From Argyresthia goedartella (taxonomy: Eukaryota; Arthropoda; Insecta; Lepidoptera; Argyresthiidae), in the NCBI GenBank assembly GCA_949825045.1, contig OX463807.1, positions 39,514,749 through 39,578,748 of the forward strand: DNA of 64,000 bases, read 5' to 3'. Positions 1-10,791 of the stretch are shown in pieces. Under the pieces are notes generated by a model. It was not told the origin of the DNA and ran no database searches. It was given only the letters and a program-made list of their open reading frames with translations. The position numbers and the translations under genes were made by a program. Position 1 is the first letter of the stretch; every line of letters begins with the position of its first letter.

Positions 1-98
1 AAGTGAATTTAAACTGTCAATAGGTTTTTCGATTCATCTGTCGAGCCCGTAGGCCAGAACGATCGTGAAGTGAATTTAAACTGTCAATAGGTTTTCCA
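1..98. repeat. 67-bp satellite, left arm
   Basis: The motif AAGTGAATTTAAACTGTCAA occurs at 1 and again at 68, a period of exactly 67 bp. The unit contains GAGCCCGTAGG and GGTTTTTCGATCC. The same 67-bp unit forms a longer array at 5811-6262 in the same orientation, so this is the left remnant of one array split by the inserted DNA between them. The array probably continues left of the window. Confidence 0.9.
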
Positions 99-101
99 TC
101 T

Positions 102-124
102 AATCAAATCAAATCAAATCAAAT
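102..124 (-). repeat. Short-repeat tail of LINE-A
   Basis: Tandem AATCA/ATCAA units on the plus strand, i.e. a (TTTGA)n tail at the 3' end of the minus-strand LINE. Several LINEs here end in 5-bp microsatellites (ATTGT, AATAC, TTTGA), as is common for CR1/Jockey-like elements that lack a long poly(A). Confidence 0.75.
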
Positions 125-445
125 AAGTTTATTTGCATGATTTTTGGTAACAATATTGGATCTCAATTTAATACATTTTCATCGCAAAAATCTGCCTTTT
201 CAGGCGTACAAATATTGTTTATAATAAATAAATTTTAAGTCATCATATTATTCAATTACATTAAATAGTTCTAACATTTTATCAGAAAAATATATAATTC
301 ACACTTCAATTAAATAAAATAGTTCTAACATTTTATCAGAAAAATACATAATTCACTCTTCAATTTCATAAGTAAGTAAGTTATAGTTCTATAAATAATT
401 TGTAATTAGGTAAACTATTTCTGAGTTGACATTATTTGTCTCTTA

Positions 446-2900
446 TCACTCATTGATAGAATAGAAACAACGAAAGATGAGCCAATCATGTAATTTAGTT
501 TTAACCAAATTAAATCGTAGATCTTTCGTTTCTGTTGGTAGGGCATTGTATATTTTTATTGCCATATGAAAGACATTTTTCTGGACTGAAGTTAGTTTGT
601 ATTTATGAACAAATAACCTCTCTCCAATGGTTTCTCTCTGGGTTTGAATTGTCATTTCTTTATTTTTAGGAAAATATGTAGGATGTTTTCTAACAAAAAT
701 AATATTTGTTTGATATATAGACATGGCAATGTCAGTAGTTTAAATTTGATGAACAATGGCTTGCAAGTGTCTCCAGCATAGGCTCCTGAGATAACTCTCA
801 CACATTTATTTTGTATTTTAAAAACTTTTTCAATTTCTGTCGAGTTACCCCATAATATCAGTCCATATTGTAGAATGGACGTGACATATGCGTGGTAAGC
901 GTTCTGTGCGACTTGTACCAAGATTATTTCTTTGAGATGGCGGAGAGCGAATACGAATCTGTTTAAGTTTGTAGAGATTACGTCTATATGAATTTTCCAT
1001 TTGCAGAATTTGTCCAAATAGAGACCTAAAAATTTCTGTACATTGACATTTATGTTTTAAATAGCTTTTTATCCATTCATTTGCTACACCTCTGATTCCG
1101 TACTTTTCTAGTTTATCATCGAGCAGACCATTGCGCACGAAGTCGAAAGCTTTGCTCATATCAAAGAAGAGTGCAATGACAGGTGTTCCTGAGTCAATAG
1201 ATTCGGTTATAGATTTTAATAATTGGAAATTTGCTATTGTGGTTGATTTATCTTTAAGGAAACCGTTTTGTTCTGGTCTTATAATGTTATATTTTTCCAG
1301 ATAACCATTGAATCGTTTTAAGAAAACCTTTTCTACAACTTTTGAAAGAATTGGTATGAGCGTTACTGGTCTGTATTAGTTTGGGTTTGTTTTGTCTCCG
1401 TGCTTAAATAGTAGCTTAACAATAGAATGTTTAAGTTTTTCTGGGAAGATACCTTGACTAGGGGAGAGATTTATAACGTGACTCAAGGCATGTATAATAT
1501 AAACTGCACATTTTTTGAAATACGTGTTGAAAATTCATCATAACCCACCGAATTTGTATTATTGATGGACATTATTACTTTCTTTATCTCATCGGGGTCG
1601 GTTGGTTGAAAAAATATATTGGAGTTGTGATTTTTAATATTTGTTATGTTTGTTCTTTTAGGATTCTCAATTTTTGTAAGATTAATGAAATAATTATTAA
1701 ATGCGGTCGCAATGTCAAAGGGGTTAGTATATTTTACATCATTATGAGATATTTCTTCAGTGTCATTATTGCCTAAGTTTTGTTTAAATACATGCGTTTT
1801 GATGAGATTCCAAATAGCTTTTATTTTGTTATTTGTATTCAATATGAAGTTCTGGTTGCCTATTCTTTGTGATTGTAAAATACATTTTATAAGTATGTTA
1901 GAATAGTTTTTGTACTGGGTTTTATACGTTACTTTATTATCTTTCACCATCTGATATTGGAAATATAACTTTCGTTTATTTGCGCTGCACTTTTTTATAC
2001 CTTTAGTAATCCATCTGGTTTTGTTCGATTTTGTAGTTATTTTAGCTTGACATTTTGGGAAACAGAGATTATAAAATAATATGAGAATCTCATGAAATTT
2101 ATCGAATGCCTCATTTGCCTCATAACATTCCCAAACTTCATAGAATGTGAGTGATGATATGCAATATATGAACTTCTCTATATTTTCTGCACTAAAATCC
2201 CTTTTTTTTTTCGAACCAAAAACTCTTTACGGTTTTTAATTTCATCGGGATTTCCAAGGTTTGACCTGTGTTATGGTCTGAGAGGCCAAGGTTATGTACA
2301 GGACCTGTCGCAGAATAAATGTTGCTGACAATGAGATTTATGCAAGATTTTTGTCTCGTTGCCATATTATATGAGATTTCAAGTTATATTGTTCTAGTAA
2401 TTGTTTAAGCCTTATCGAGAATCTGTTAGATTTTATGATATCCATGTTTAAGTCTCCTGTTATTATAATTTTTTTCTATCTTTCTTTGTCAAAATTTGTA
2501 ATAATTCATCTAATTTGTTAAAAAAAATATCTATGTCAGACTTTGGAACTCTATAAATGCACAATAATACTAGTTTATTATCTATTATTTCTATACCACA
2601 GCACTCAAAATGTCTTTTTACAGTAAAATCTTTTGTAACACTCAAGTTTGTTCAATTTATATGTTTATCAATCAGTATACAGACTCCTCCACGTTTTATG
2701 TCAATTCGTGAATAAAATGAAACCAAATTATAATCTTTTAAAACTAGGTTGTTTTCATCTCCAGACTTTATGAATGTTTCTGAGAGATAGATGATATCAA
2801 TATGTTTACCATTATTATTAAATTCGTCAAGTGTAATATCTACAATATCTTGTTTATTAAGTATGCCCGCTATATTTTGATGGAAAATTGTGACTTTGTC
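446..2900 (-). pseudogene. LINE-A ORF2 remnant (endonuclease-reverse transcriptase)
   Basis: Several reading frames must be joined, so this is dead. The endonuclease start is seen near 2880 as HQNIAG, the LSETFI block near 2800, RGGVC near 2690 and the GDLNMD block near 2450. The linker at 1950-1483 carries the typical KAIWNLI segment. The RT finger/palm part ends with SKAFDFV near 1155, then the frame jumps from KHKCQCTEIF straight to LDKFCKWKIHIDV near 1020. The GVPQGS block and the catalytic FADD box are therefore missing through an internal deletion. The C-terminal part retains QYGLILWGNSTEI and QNKCVRVISG. Assignment to an APE-type LINE is secure; the exact clade is not. Confidence 0.8.
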
Positions 2901-3701
2901 CTGTATTACTTTCTGATTGCTAGGTTTTTCATTTTCGTTATTTTAAGATTTATCAATAGCGCTATTTATTGTTTGTTTTATTACATTATATTGGCTCACT
3001 TTACTGCTAGTTGCGTTGTCCTTATTCAGAACGAAAAAACTCTATTTTTGCGTTTGTATTGTAATGGTACACGAGGTTCGGTACATTTGATACTTCATTC
3101 TGCGTGGTAGAGAGCTAGCCCAACGCCGCGCTGTTTTGAATACGAGAATCGGTTCAGATAACGTTTGGGGGTTTTGCGTAGCTTACTGGCAAAGTTTGCA
3201 AAAAAAAAAGACGCGTGGGTTCATTCGTGGAATTTTAGTTCAGGTCAAGTTTTTTTGTCGCATTCCTGCGAGATGTGTAGAGATCAGAGCCGATTTGGCT
3301 GCGCGTTGAATAAAATTATGAATAACTAAATAATGAAAGGTTATTATTGAACGATACGGAGAAAGCTATTATGTTGATTGCAAATACACAATTGCGATTG
3401 AGGTATGATATGGAGAGTCTGACACCGCTAGTTTGGATAGCAATCTAGTGGTCTTTGCCACGCGCCCTAGCGGTCGGGTAATGCTTAATTAATCGCAACA
3501 AGCTTTTATTGGTCAGCGATCAACAGATTCTGTGTATCGGCAGTACCAAATGATTTGAGTGATCACCTACGGTTGATCATAGTGAATATGCGTACACACA
3601 ATTTGTAGAACGGCGGATCTGCATGGCATGGTTGAAATTAGACCCTGTGTAGTTAGTGATAAGAAGCTTCGCTTGGGCAGAGCGTATTCGCAAGGGACGC
3701 A

Positions 3702-3738
3702 TATAAATACGAGAGTTTGAGAGAGGAGGGCATTCAGT
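3702..3738 (+). promoter_or_regulatory. Candidate core promoter (TATA + initiator)
   Basis: TATAAA at 3702-3707 is followed by TCAGT at 3734-3738. The initiator adenine is 34 bp from the first base of the TATA box, the spacing expected for an arthropod RNA polymerase II promoter. The promoter probably belongs to the LTR of the surrounding fragment. No coding frame follows it. Confidence 0.4.
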
Positions 3739-4152
3739 CTCAGCGTCTAGCTACTGTGACAGTCGTCTTCACGAGTTCTAAACAGTTTTGTCTGCCGTGT
3801 TACGCGTCAGAACTATACGAATTTGTGATTGCGGAGTTTCAGTGGGTTTTCGTGAGTGTCTGAAGCACCGAGATATACCTCGGTTCCTACCTTTATATCA
3901 ACCTACCCCTAATTCCAAAACTATCCTTGGGTCGTTAGGAAAGAACTTTTAAGTCAATTTATCTGAGTCTGAGTCTAGGCTTGGAGCGACCCTAAATTCC
4001 TTTTTCCTTCACCATAGGGTTCCTGGATTGGCTCTTAGGATATTCGCGGGCTAATCCTCTCCTCATTCCTTCGAGTAGCGAGTTTTGTAATTCCCACACA
4101 CACAGTCGTTAAACATTCAAGCACATTCAAATCAAACTCAACCATTTTCGAG

Positions 4153-4170
4153 TGGTGTCGATAATGGACG
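4153..4170 (+). other. Possible primer-binding site
   Basis: TGGTGTCGATAATGGACG begins with TGG, as a site complementary to a tRNA 3' CCA end should, and is similar in layout to common gypsy-type sites. Upstream, 3734-4150 would be R-U5. No coding evidence supports it. Confidence 0.25.
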
Positions 4171-5478
4171 TGGTATAACACTAGGTTTTTAGACTAGGCT
4201 AGACAGGAGTTTAGTTGCGGCTAAACCTAGGTTGTCAGGGCATAGGGAGACTGTTTGATCGATGAGGTTCCGCGGATGGAAATAACAAATTCAGAACAAA
4301 GTTAAACCGGTGTCAACACAGATAACATATCCTGTTGATATTTTGACATTTAAGTGTTGTCGGGGACGCGCGAAGAGATCAATTTACAGTCTAAAGTTCA
4401 TTGTTTAGGTCCGGGTAGGTGTTTTGCATTGCCTTGAGTCAGGTTGGATTCAAGTTGCATTTTTAAATTAAATGTAAATTTCGATGGAGGTCTAATGTGT
4501 AAGTTGAGTCGGTATATATGATTTGGCTTAGCCCAGGACGTGCTGCGGCTAGTGGAATTCATAGTTCGGTATTTATCGAACTATGCACTTCGCTATGGTG
4601 TGGATTAGATCTCCTAAAACAAAAATGCTTGCGTTTCGATAACATCCAGCTCAAATTGCGCAGAGTTGAAGGTTTCAAAACGTTACGGACCTTTTGAGGT
4701 AACCGCTAGTTCAGAACCCATTTCGGAACTCAAATCGCAATTGTGTAAACCGGTCTTTTCGGATCGTTATTGCCGTGAACCAAATATATAATTGGAACCA
4801 CCACAAGCCGCTACTAGCGAGCACATGAAATATCATTGAGTACTCACGTCGTAAAACTACGACGGATATCTATACGATATCACAAACAAATATGACTGTG
4901 GTCGACCACTAAAACTAAAACTAAAACAAAAGATGTTCCAATGCGCTCATATGTACAAAAACCAGATGGTGCCATCACATAAAATATAACAACGATCGTT
5001 TTGGCGCAATACACCGCTGACTGATGCGAATTACCGGCTCGCGGACATATATGCTTTCTCTGTCTAACTAGAAACTGTAACTTCCTGAACCAAACTTCGT
5101 TCGACTATTGTACGCCTAACGGAATTCTCGACGAACGAGAAATTCAGACTTATCATTCTTACTTACAAAACTTACAGCCGAATCGGGTCCTCTCATTTTG
5201 GGATAGATAGAATAGACGATCATAGCTACTGATAGCGGCGGTCCGACCTTGGCCAGGTACCGGTACAGTATCCGCAGACGCATTGAATCTGTTTGTGTCT
5301 GTCTATCTGCCAAAGTTAACATACAAGTTTGGGTATTGATCTTTAAATGGGTTTTACCAAACATTGACAAATTCTGTCGTGATTTTGCATACTGCGCAAT
5401 CTTTTGTGCGTATCTAATACCTGAGATTTCCCGCAACAGAACTCTACATAGCTTGTTAAACCTCACTCTATTAAAACA

Positions 5479-5811
5479 TTATTCGTCACTTAGGTCTAAG
5501 AAATGGATATTGGCAAATCGAGAACACAGATGTCTGTAAGTGTAGTTAACTTTGTTCTCATTCAAATACATATTGTTACGAACATTACAAAATATTATCT
5601 TAGATTTTCTAAGCATGCTCAAATTATAATAAAGCAAAGATTTTAGCCTAACGGGATCCTTATCATTCGAGCCCCCTAATATGATAATGTAGTCATTTTC
5701 GCCATAACCTTTGCACAGTGTAGAGCATGATATCAACACCTGGTCCATTGTGGCATATGGCTTGATAACAGAATCTACGCTGAATTTTTATCCCAAGAGT
5801 TTTTGCAGAAG
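5479..5811 (-). pseudogene. LINE-A ORF1 fragment with SGNH-esterase-like domain
   Basis: About 100 codons without a natural start, running from the satellite boundary to a stop at 5479. The segment NDYIIILGGSND followed by NLSMLRKSKIIFCNV resembles the central blocks of the SGNH/GDSL-like esterase domain found in ORF1 of many CR1-type LINEs (family knowledge), where GGxND is a conserved block. N-terminal blocks and the C-terminal catalytic Asp-His block are absent. The position, 5' of the LINE-A endonuclease on the same strand, supports it being ORF1 of the same element. Confidence 0.55.
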
Positions 5812-6262
5812 TTTGAGCCCGTAGGCCCGAACGATGGTGAAGTGAATTTAAACTGTCAATAGGTTTTTCGATCCATCTGTCGAGCCCGTAGGCCCAAACG
5901 ATCGTGAAGTAAATTTAAACTGTCAATATGTTTTTCGATCCATCTGTTGAGGCCGTAGGCCTGAACGATCGTGAAGTGAATTTAAACTGTCTATAGGTTT
6001 TTCGATCCATCTGTCGAGCCCGTAGGCCCAAATGATCGTGAAGTGAATTTAAACTTTTAATAGGTTTTTCGATCCATCTGTCGAGCCCGTAGGCCCGAAC
6101 GATCGTGAAGTAAATTTAAACTGTCAATAGGTTTTTCGGTCCACCCGTTGAGGCCATAGGCCCGAACGATCGTGAAGTGAATTTAAACTGTCAATAGGTT
6201 TTTCGATCCACCTGTCGAGCCCGTAAGCCCGAACTATCGTAAAGTGAATTAAAACTGTCAAT
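5811..6262. repeat. 67-bp satellite, right arm (about 6.6 units)
   Basis: GAGCCCG/GAGGCCG motifs start at 5815, 5882, 5949, 6016, 6083, 6150 and 6217, exactly 67 bp apart each time. Units differ by a few substitutions (for example GATGGTGAAG/GATCGTGAAG) but have no length change. The last unit decays at about 6262, where a LINE-J fragment starts. Confidence 0.95.
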
Positions 6263-7250
6263 ATCTACCTACTTTAATCGACTACGCGGATGTTTGCTGG
6301 GCCAGTGCGAACGAAGAACAACTTAATAAACTCGAACGACTGCAGAATCTCGGGATTCAGTTTATCTTCGGGCTGCGCAAGTATGACCACGTCTCCCAAT
6401 ATCGCAAGGGGCTAGGGTAGCTTCCGATTTGTCTTCGCCGTGATATGCACATTCTCTCGTACCTTTTTAATATCTTGAGAAATCCACGATACCCCACCTA
6501 TCTTCGTGAACGTTTTGAGTTCATTTTCTCCAAGGACAGGATTCGCAGATCTCACACGGTGTCTCTTCTTTCAACCCTTGAGCACAACACTATTGCTTAC
6601 GAACACTCGTTTACTGTGGAACGCACTTCCCTGCGCTATTAGGGATAGTCCATCCATTTTTATTTTCAAGAAAAGATTGAAACTGTATCTCCTTTCTCTT
6701 GCATATTAACTTTAAGTATGTAAGTATGATGTTCATATATAAAATATATATATTATACAATGATATTATGTACTATATTGTATTAAATATAATAATATAA
6801 TAATATAATACCTTGGACACTATTTACACACATTGATCTAGCCCCAAACTAGGATTCCCTGTATTTTGGGTACTAGACAACGATACGCATACTTAAATAG
6901 ATAAATATTATACTTAGATAGATAAACAACCATGACTAGGGTACAAAAATTTGTTCTCATCAAACAAATATTTGCCCCCACCGGGACTCGAACCCGGGAC
7001 CCTTGGTTTCGTAGGCAGCGTCACTGCCGACTCGGCCATTCGGGTCGTCAATATGACTTTATACTTATATTTTATTGTATTAGTTAGTAGGTAGTTATTT
7101 AATTTATTGTGCACTAGACTGCTCTTACTAGCAATAGTCTTTCCTGTCCTGACTAGGTTTGCTGGGAGAAATCTCTTTTTAGAGATACGCTAGCCTTTAC
7201 ACATAAGTGTTCATTTGTTATTTACCGTGCAATAAAGTATATTGAACTAT
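6263..7250 (+). mobile_element. LINE-J 3' fragment (third copy of the family)
   Basis: A 5'-truncated, diverged copy of the LINE that also occurs at 54.1-57.2 kb and 59.8-62.2 kb. The coding part from 6280 to about 6710 shares the segments NEEQLNKLERLQNLG and KYDHVSQYR with those copies but is frameshifted, with a stop at about 6418. The 3' UTR shares GGTTTGCTGG and AGAAATCTCTTTT-AGAGATA, a short stem-like motif close to the 3' end of all copies. The end is placed near AATAAAGTATATTGAAC at about 7245. A SINE lies inside the 3' UTR. Confidence 0.8.
6783..7049 (-). mobile_element. tRNA-derived SINE, lepidopteran type
   Basis: On the minus strand the head starts near 7049. It has an A-box TGGCCGAGTCGG (7038-7027) and a perfect B-box GGTTCGAGTCC (6994-6984). 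The body with GTTGTCTAGTACCC near 6870 and an AT-rich tail (ATAAT repeats, 6783-6820) are typical of widespread lepidopteran SINEs. It lies in the 3' UTR of the LINE-J fragment. The tRNA-independent body and tail rule out a functional tRNA gene. Confidence 0.85.
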
Positions 7251-7386
7251 GTGCAAGTCCACGCGAGAGAAGTTGTGACTGGTGACTTGTCGTGGAATCG
7301 TTATATTGTTTAGTATAAACATAGATTGCATTATTCGATTCCACTCATCAACAATTTTTTGAGGAAAATGTTCATGACAAACCACC

Positions 7387-7892
7387 GTGCAATTAAACGT
7401 GCAATCACAAATTGAGATGTTATCTGAGGATGTAACTCTGCCATTGTCAGAGCGTTCTCAGTTCGACGATGGCTACTTCAGCGTGATGTCTTCAGTCAAG
7501 TTATTGATACCGTCAGAAACTGCCAGGTATGCATCTGCACATAATGAAGCGATGATGAATCAGTTACATCTAAAAAGTCCACGGTTCTACCGTCAAAGGT
7601 CAAATGTAAGTTACCCACAATTCATTTACCAAAATTTGATGGTGACTATCAAAAATGGCTCGAATTCCAAGACGTTCATGAGCCTTATACACAAATACGA
7701 CCAGATTGACGACGTAAACAAAATTTCACTACTTACGAGCGTCTCTTGCAATCATAGTACAATCTTTAGGATTGATTATTACTGATTAAAAATCATGTTA
7801 ATGCTATATTTGAGATACAACCGATCACCAAGGAGCCAGCAACCTCAATTAGACTTATCATTGACACGTTATGTAAAAACATTAGAGCATTG
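7387..7892 (+). pseudogene. Pao P1 gag remnant, N-terminal part
   Basis: The frame from 7387 gives VQSQIEMLSEDVTLPLSERS and, further on, QRSNVSYPQFIYQN and SLIHKYDQID, nearly the same as in P2. This is the DUF1759-type gag region of Pao/BEL elements (family knowledge). A large part found in P2 between LLTSVS and the NHVNAIFE block is shortened here, and frame is lost at about 7740. Coding resumes on the far side of two insertions. Confidence 0.75.
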
Positions 7893-8307
7893 AAAAAAAC
7901 CCGGTCAAGTGCGAGTCTAAATCGCGCACAAAGGATTCCGTACCACCGTTCAATGGAAGCGATGGTGTGGAGTGAATAGTTTGGATTTTACACAGCAAAA
8001 TATTGTTTACAAAGTTATTAGTGCGGTTACTTTCACACTCCATGTACGTAACCAGGTGCATCCATAAGTTTGTATGTGGTATTGAAATAATTGTTGTATG
8101 GGAGCCCCCTTTAATATTTCTTTTACCCTGTTTTTTAGTATTTGTTGTTATAGCGGTAACAGAAATACATAATCTGTGAAAATTTCAACTCTCTAGCTAG
8201 CTAGGTTCTTGAGATACAGCCTGGTGACAGACGGACGGACGGATGGACGGACAGCGAAGTCTTAGTAATAGGGTTCCGTTCTTACCCGTTGGGTACGGAA
8301 CCCTAAA
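7893..8307 (+). mobile_element. Short non-autonomous element, copy M1
   Basis: A 415-bp non-coding element beginning AAAACCCGGTCAAGTGCGAG and ending in a hairpin whose arms are AGGGTTCCGT and ACGGAACCCT (about 8269-8304). It interrupts Pao gag, separating GALKK-like and EPTRHWD coding. An inverted copy, M2, is at 18892-19266. A low-complexity GACGGACGGACGG segment lies near 8229. This element type is very common in Lepidoptera. No transposase is encoded and the mobilising system is not clear from the sequence. Confidence 0.8.
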
Positions 8308-8345
8308 AATGAATGAACCTACCAGGCACTGGGATACATTATTAA

Positions 8346-8363
8346 CCCGCCAGGGGTGACGTG
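8346..8363 (+). repeat. piggyBac left terminal inverted repeat
   Basis: CCCGCCAGGGGTGACGTG directly after TTAA. It matches the right end perfectly over 18 bp. Confidence 0.95.
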
Positions 8364-8738
8364 CATGTCTGTGAGACTGGCTGCTCCGAAAAAGTCGAAT
8401 ATTTTTCTCGCGAATCATCGTTTTGCGCTGTGATTTCGAGTAGCTGCCTCATTGGTGAACCCCTACCCCTCAGTGCATCCCGCGACGGCGTCGCGACTGC
8501 AAGTGTGGGAGTTTTGGCGCCAACCCGGTCCGTGAGACCGGGGTCACCCTTTACGTAAGTAAAATTTCAACGTGTTTTTTTTACATTATTGTTCGTATTC
8601 TTTTTATTACTCTTTCCTGTATATTTTATCGTGTCTATTATTTATCTAAAGAGTAAAAATCTTTGAGCCATTTTTAACAGGTATTTCATAGAAATACGTA
8701 CGCGATGTTTTTATAATTACAAATTACCTTCTTTCAGC

Positions 8739-10415
8739 ATGTCTTACGAAAATGAACAGCGTCGCCTCGAGGCTCTTCTACAGGAAGAATTACCACCTGA
8801 TGAGGACACACATACGTCATCGAAAAGTGAATCTGGAAGTGATGGTGCACTAGTAAATCCCGCCCCAGATCTAACATCCCATTTGGAGAGCGAGGAGGAC
8901 TCGAGCGACCGAGAATCTTCAGGTAACAGCAACTCCTCGTTTTACGTGGGAAAAGACAAATGTACAAAATGGAGTAAGGAGCCACTTCGTCAATCTGTTC
9001 GTGCTAGAAGTTTCAATGTCATAACTCAATTGCCAGGACCAAAAATGACAATTTCAAGTGAGAAGGAGGTTCTTGGAATTTGGTGACACTTCTTCGACGA
9101 CGCTATGATTGATGTTATTGTCAATTATACCAACCAATATATTGACACCGTCAAGCATAAGTATGCTAGAGTAACGTATGCCAGACCAACTAGTCAGAAC
9201 GAGATACAATGCTTGATTGGTATTTTACTATTAGCCGGAGTGAAAAAATCGAATCATCTCAATATTTATGAATTATTTCGAACGGATGGTGGTTCAGTAG
9301 AAATGTTTCGGCTGTCAATGTCTGCCCAGAGGTTTAAATTTCTGCTGCGAGTTTTGAGATTCGATGATGGTGCTACGAGGTAACAAAGAAAAGCACTTTA
9401 CAAGATTTGTCGCATCAGAGAAATATTCGAAAAAATTGTCCAGAATTGCAAAGATAATTACACTTTATCTGCTTTAGTCACTATTGATGAAAAAATTGGA
9501 AGCTTTTCGTGGAAGGTGCTCATACAGGCAATATATTCCAAACAAACCAAATCGCTATGGAATCAAGATACAGGCTCTTTGCGACGCCAAAATGTTTTAC
9601 ACATTTAGTATGGAAATTTACCCCGGAAAACAGCCTAATGAAGGTCCACACAATCTTGACAATTCTGGCCTAGCCGTTGTTCAAAGATTATGCGAGCCGA
9701 TTTACAATACGGAACACAACGTCACCACTGACCATTGGTACATCAGTGTACCCTTAGCCGAAGCATTGCTCAAGAACAAGAAGAAAATTCTTCCTGGCTT
9801 CAATGTATTGCGTGGCCGTAATGTGAAGTCAAATATGTTTGGTTTCCGTGAAAACATGGTAATGGTATCACATGTTCCAAAGACAAGAAAGAACGTCCTA
9901 TTGATCAGTACCATGCACAACGACGACAAAGTCGATGACGAAACTCAAAAACCTGATATAATTGTGAGCTACAATAACGCCAAGGGCGGGGTTGATGTCG
10001 TTGATCGATAATGCGTGAATTACAACTGTGCCCGAGTAACAAGACGCTGGCCTATGGTGGTATTTTATGCTATGCTCAATGTCAGCACAATCAACAGTCA
10101 GGTGATTCATACAGCTAACAACCAAAACTCAAAACTTCAACGCCGTCATTTCACCGAGAGTTTGGCCATGAAACTGATTGAACCGCGTATAAGAGAAAGA
10201 CAGGCACAGTTGAACTTACCTCGATTATTGAGACAAAGATTGGCAGAAATTTTGAAGATTGATGACAGAACTGGTGTTGGTCCTTCAAGAAATGGTCGGA
10301 GTTATGGCAGAAAAACCGAAAAACCAAGTACACTTGCCACAAATGCAAGCAATATCTGTGTCTTGAGCATGTAGTGCCTTTATGCAGCAACTGTTTGGTT
10401 GTTGAGGAACACTGA
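8739..10415 (+). pseudogene. piggyBac transposase, inactivated
   Basis: The start at 8739 gives an acidic N-terminus (MSYENEQRRLEALLQEE). The DDE_Tnp_1_7-like core follows with CLIGILLLAGVKKSNH and RFKFLLRVLRFDD. Damage is visible: a stop near 9082-9084 shortly after the acidic segment, a stop at 9380-9382, a frame change at TIDEK near 9485 (first catalytic Asp) and a TAA at 10009-10011 in place of the Met after GGVDVVDR. A frameshift near 10300 precedes the Cys-rich C-terminus (CHKCKQYLCLEH, CSNC). The second Asp lies in TTDHWYIS and the third in NNAKGGVDVVD. All three catalytic Asp codons remain but in different frames. Confidence 0.9.
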
Positions 10416-10769
10416 TCTTTGAGGTTATTTTTATTGAATTTTTTGTTGGAAGGATATCCGTTTTTTTATATGTCTGTATTATCATAAAACTATGACTGAT
10501 TTAGCTTAAAAAATGTATATGATTGTTGATTTTTAAATTTTATAAGAAGTTAGGTGAAAAACTATGCTAATTTTAAGTGATCTTTGTGCCATATGGTTAA
10601 AACTAATAAATAAGCCGTGAATTATGACAAAGTTTTGTTTTACTATTAATCAAAGATGTATCAATAAAACTCGATGAATAGAAAGTAGCAAATCCAGTCA
10701 ATTGTCAGACAACTTAGTTTGAAAAACCCGGTGCGTGAGACCGGGGTCACCGTTGGTGTAAGTCAAATT

Positions 10770-10787
10770 CACGTCACCCCTGGCGGG
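10770..10787 (-). repeat. piggyBac right terminal inverted repeat
   Basis: CACGTCACCCCTGGCGGG followed by TTAA at 10788-10791, the complement of the left end. Confidence 0.95.
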
Positions 10788-10791
10788 TTAA

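Larger units (their letters stand above)
3046..5475 (+). mobile_element. Non-coding LTR/leader-like fragment inside LINE-A
   Basis: This 2.4-kb block has no long reading frame and separates the LINE-A ORF1 fragment from its endonuclease, so it behaves as an insertion. It contains a TATA box with a well-placed arthropod initiator (3702-3738) and, about 420 bp further on, TGGTGTCGATAATGG, which resembles the primer-binding start of many Ty3/gypsy elements (TGGTGTCAGAAGTGG type). That order would fit an LTR U3-R-U5 followed by a leader. I could not find a matching second LTR, so this is a tentative reading. A host promoter fragment is the alternative. Confidence 0.35.
99..5811 (-). mobile_element. 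LINE-A, 5'-truncated non-LTR retrotransposon inserted in satellite DNA
   Basis: Minus-strand non-LTR retrotransposon of the CR1/Jockey-like, APE-endonuclease type. Reading right to left: an ORF1 esterase fragment (5811-5479), a 2.4-kb foreign non-coding insert (about 3046-5475), endonuclease (about 2900-2400), linker, reverse transcriptase (about 1990-850), C-terminal region (about 1020-446) and a short-repeat tail at 102-124. Both outer ends touch the 67-bp satellite, so the element entered the array. The 5' end is truncated inside ORF1. The exact right limit of the endonuclease part (about 3040) is uncertain. Confidence 0.75.
8346..10787 (+). mobile_element. piggyBac-like DNA transposon with intact ends
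   Basis: The element is 2,442 bp, flanked by TTAA at 8342-8345 and 10788-10791. It has perfect 18-bp terminal inverted repeats: CCCGCCAGGGGTGACGTG at the left and its complement at the right. TTAA duplication and a DDD transposase define the piggyBac superfamily. It also has a subterminal repeat, ACCCGGTsCGTGAGACCGG, at about 8523 and 10726 in direct orientation; each copy is internally palindromic (CCGGTC/GACCGG). It sits in Pao gag. Deleting it with one TTAA makes the gag reading continuous, which confirms the boundaries. The transposase is broken, so the copy could only move with outside help. Confidence 0.95.

Noticed and set aside
5811..6262. Regular 67-bp repeats as a CRISPR array
   Set aside because: The whole 67-bp unit repeats, with no variable spacers, in a eukaryotic transposon-rich context. 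It is a satellite.
6972..7049. Functional tRNA gene
   Set aside because: A- and B-boxes are good, but the head continues into a SINE body and AT-rich tail and lies inside a LINE 3' UTR.
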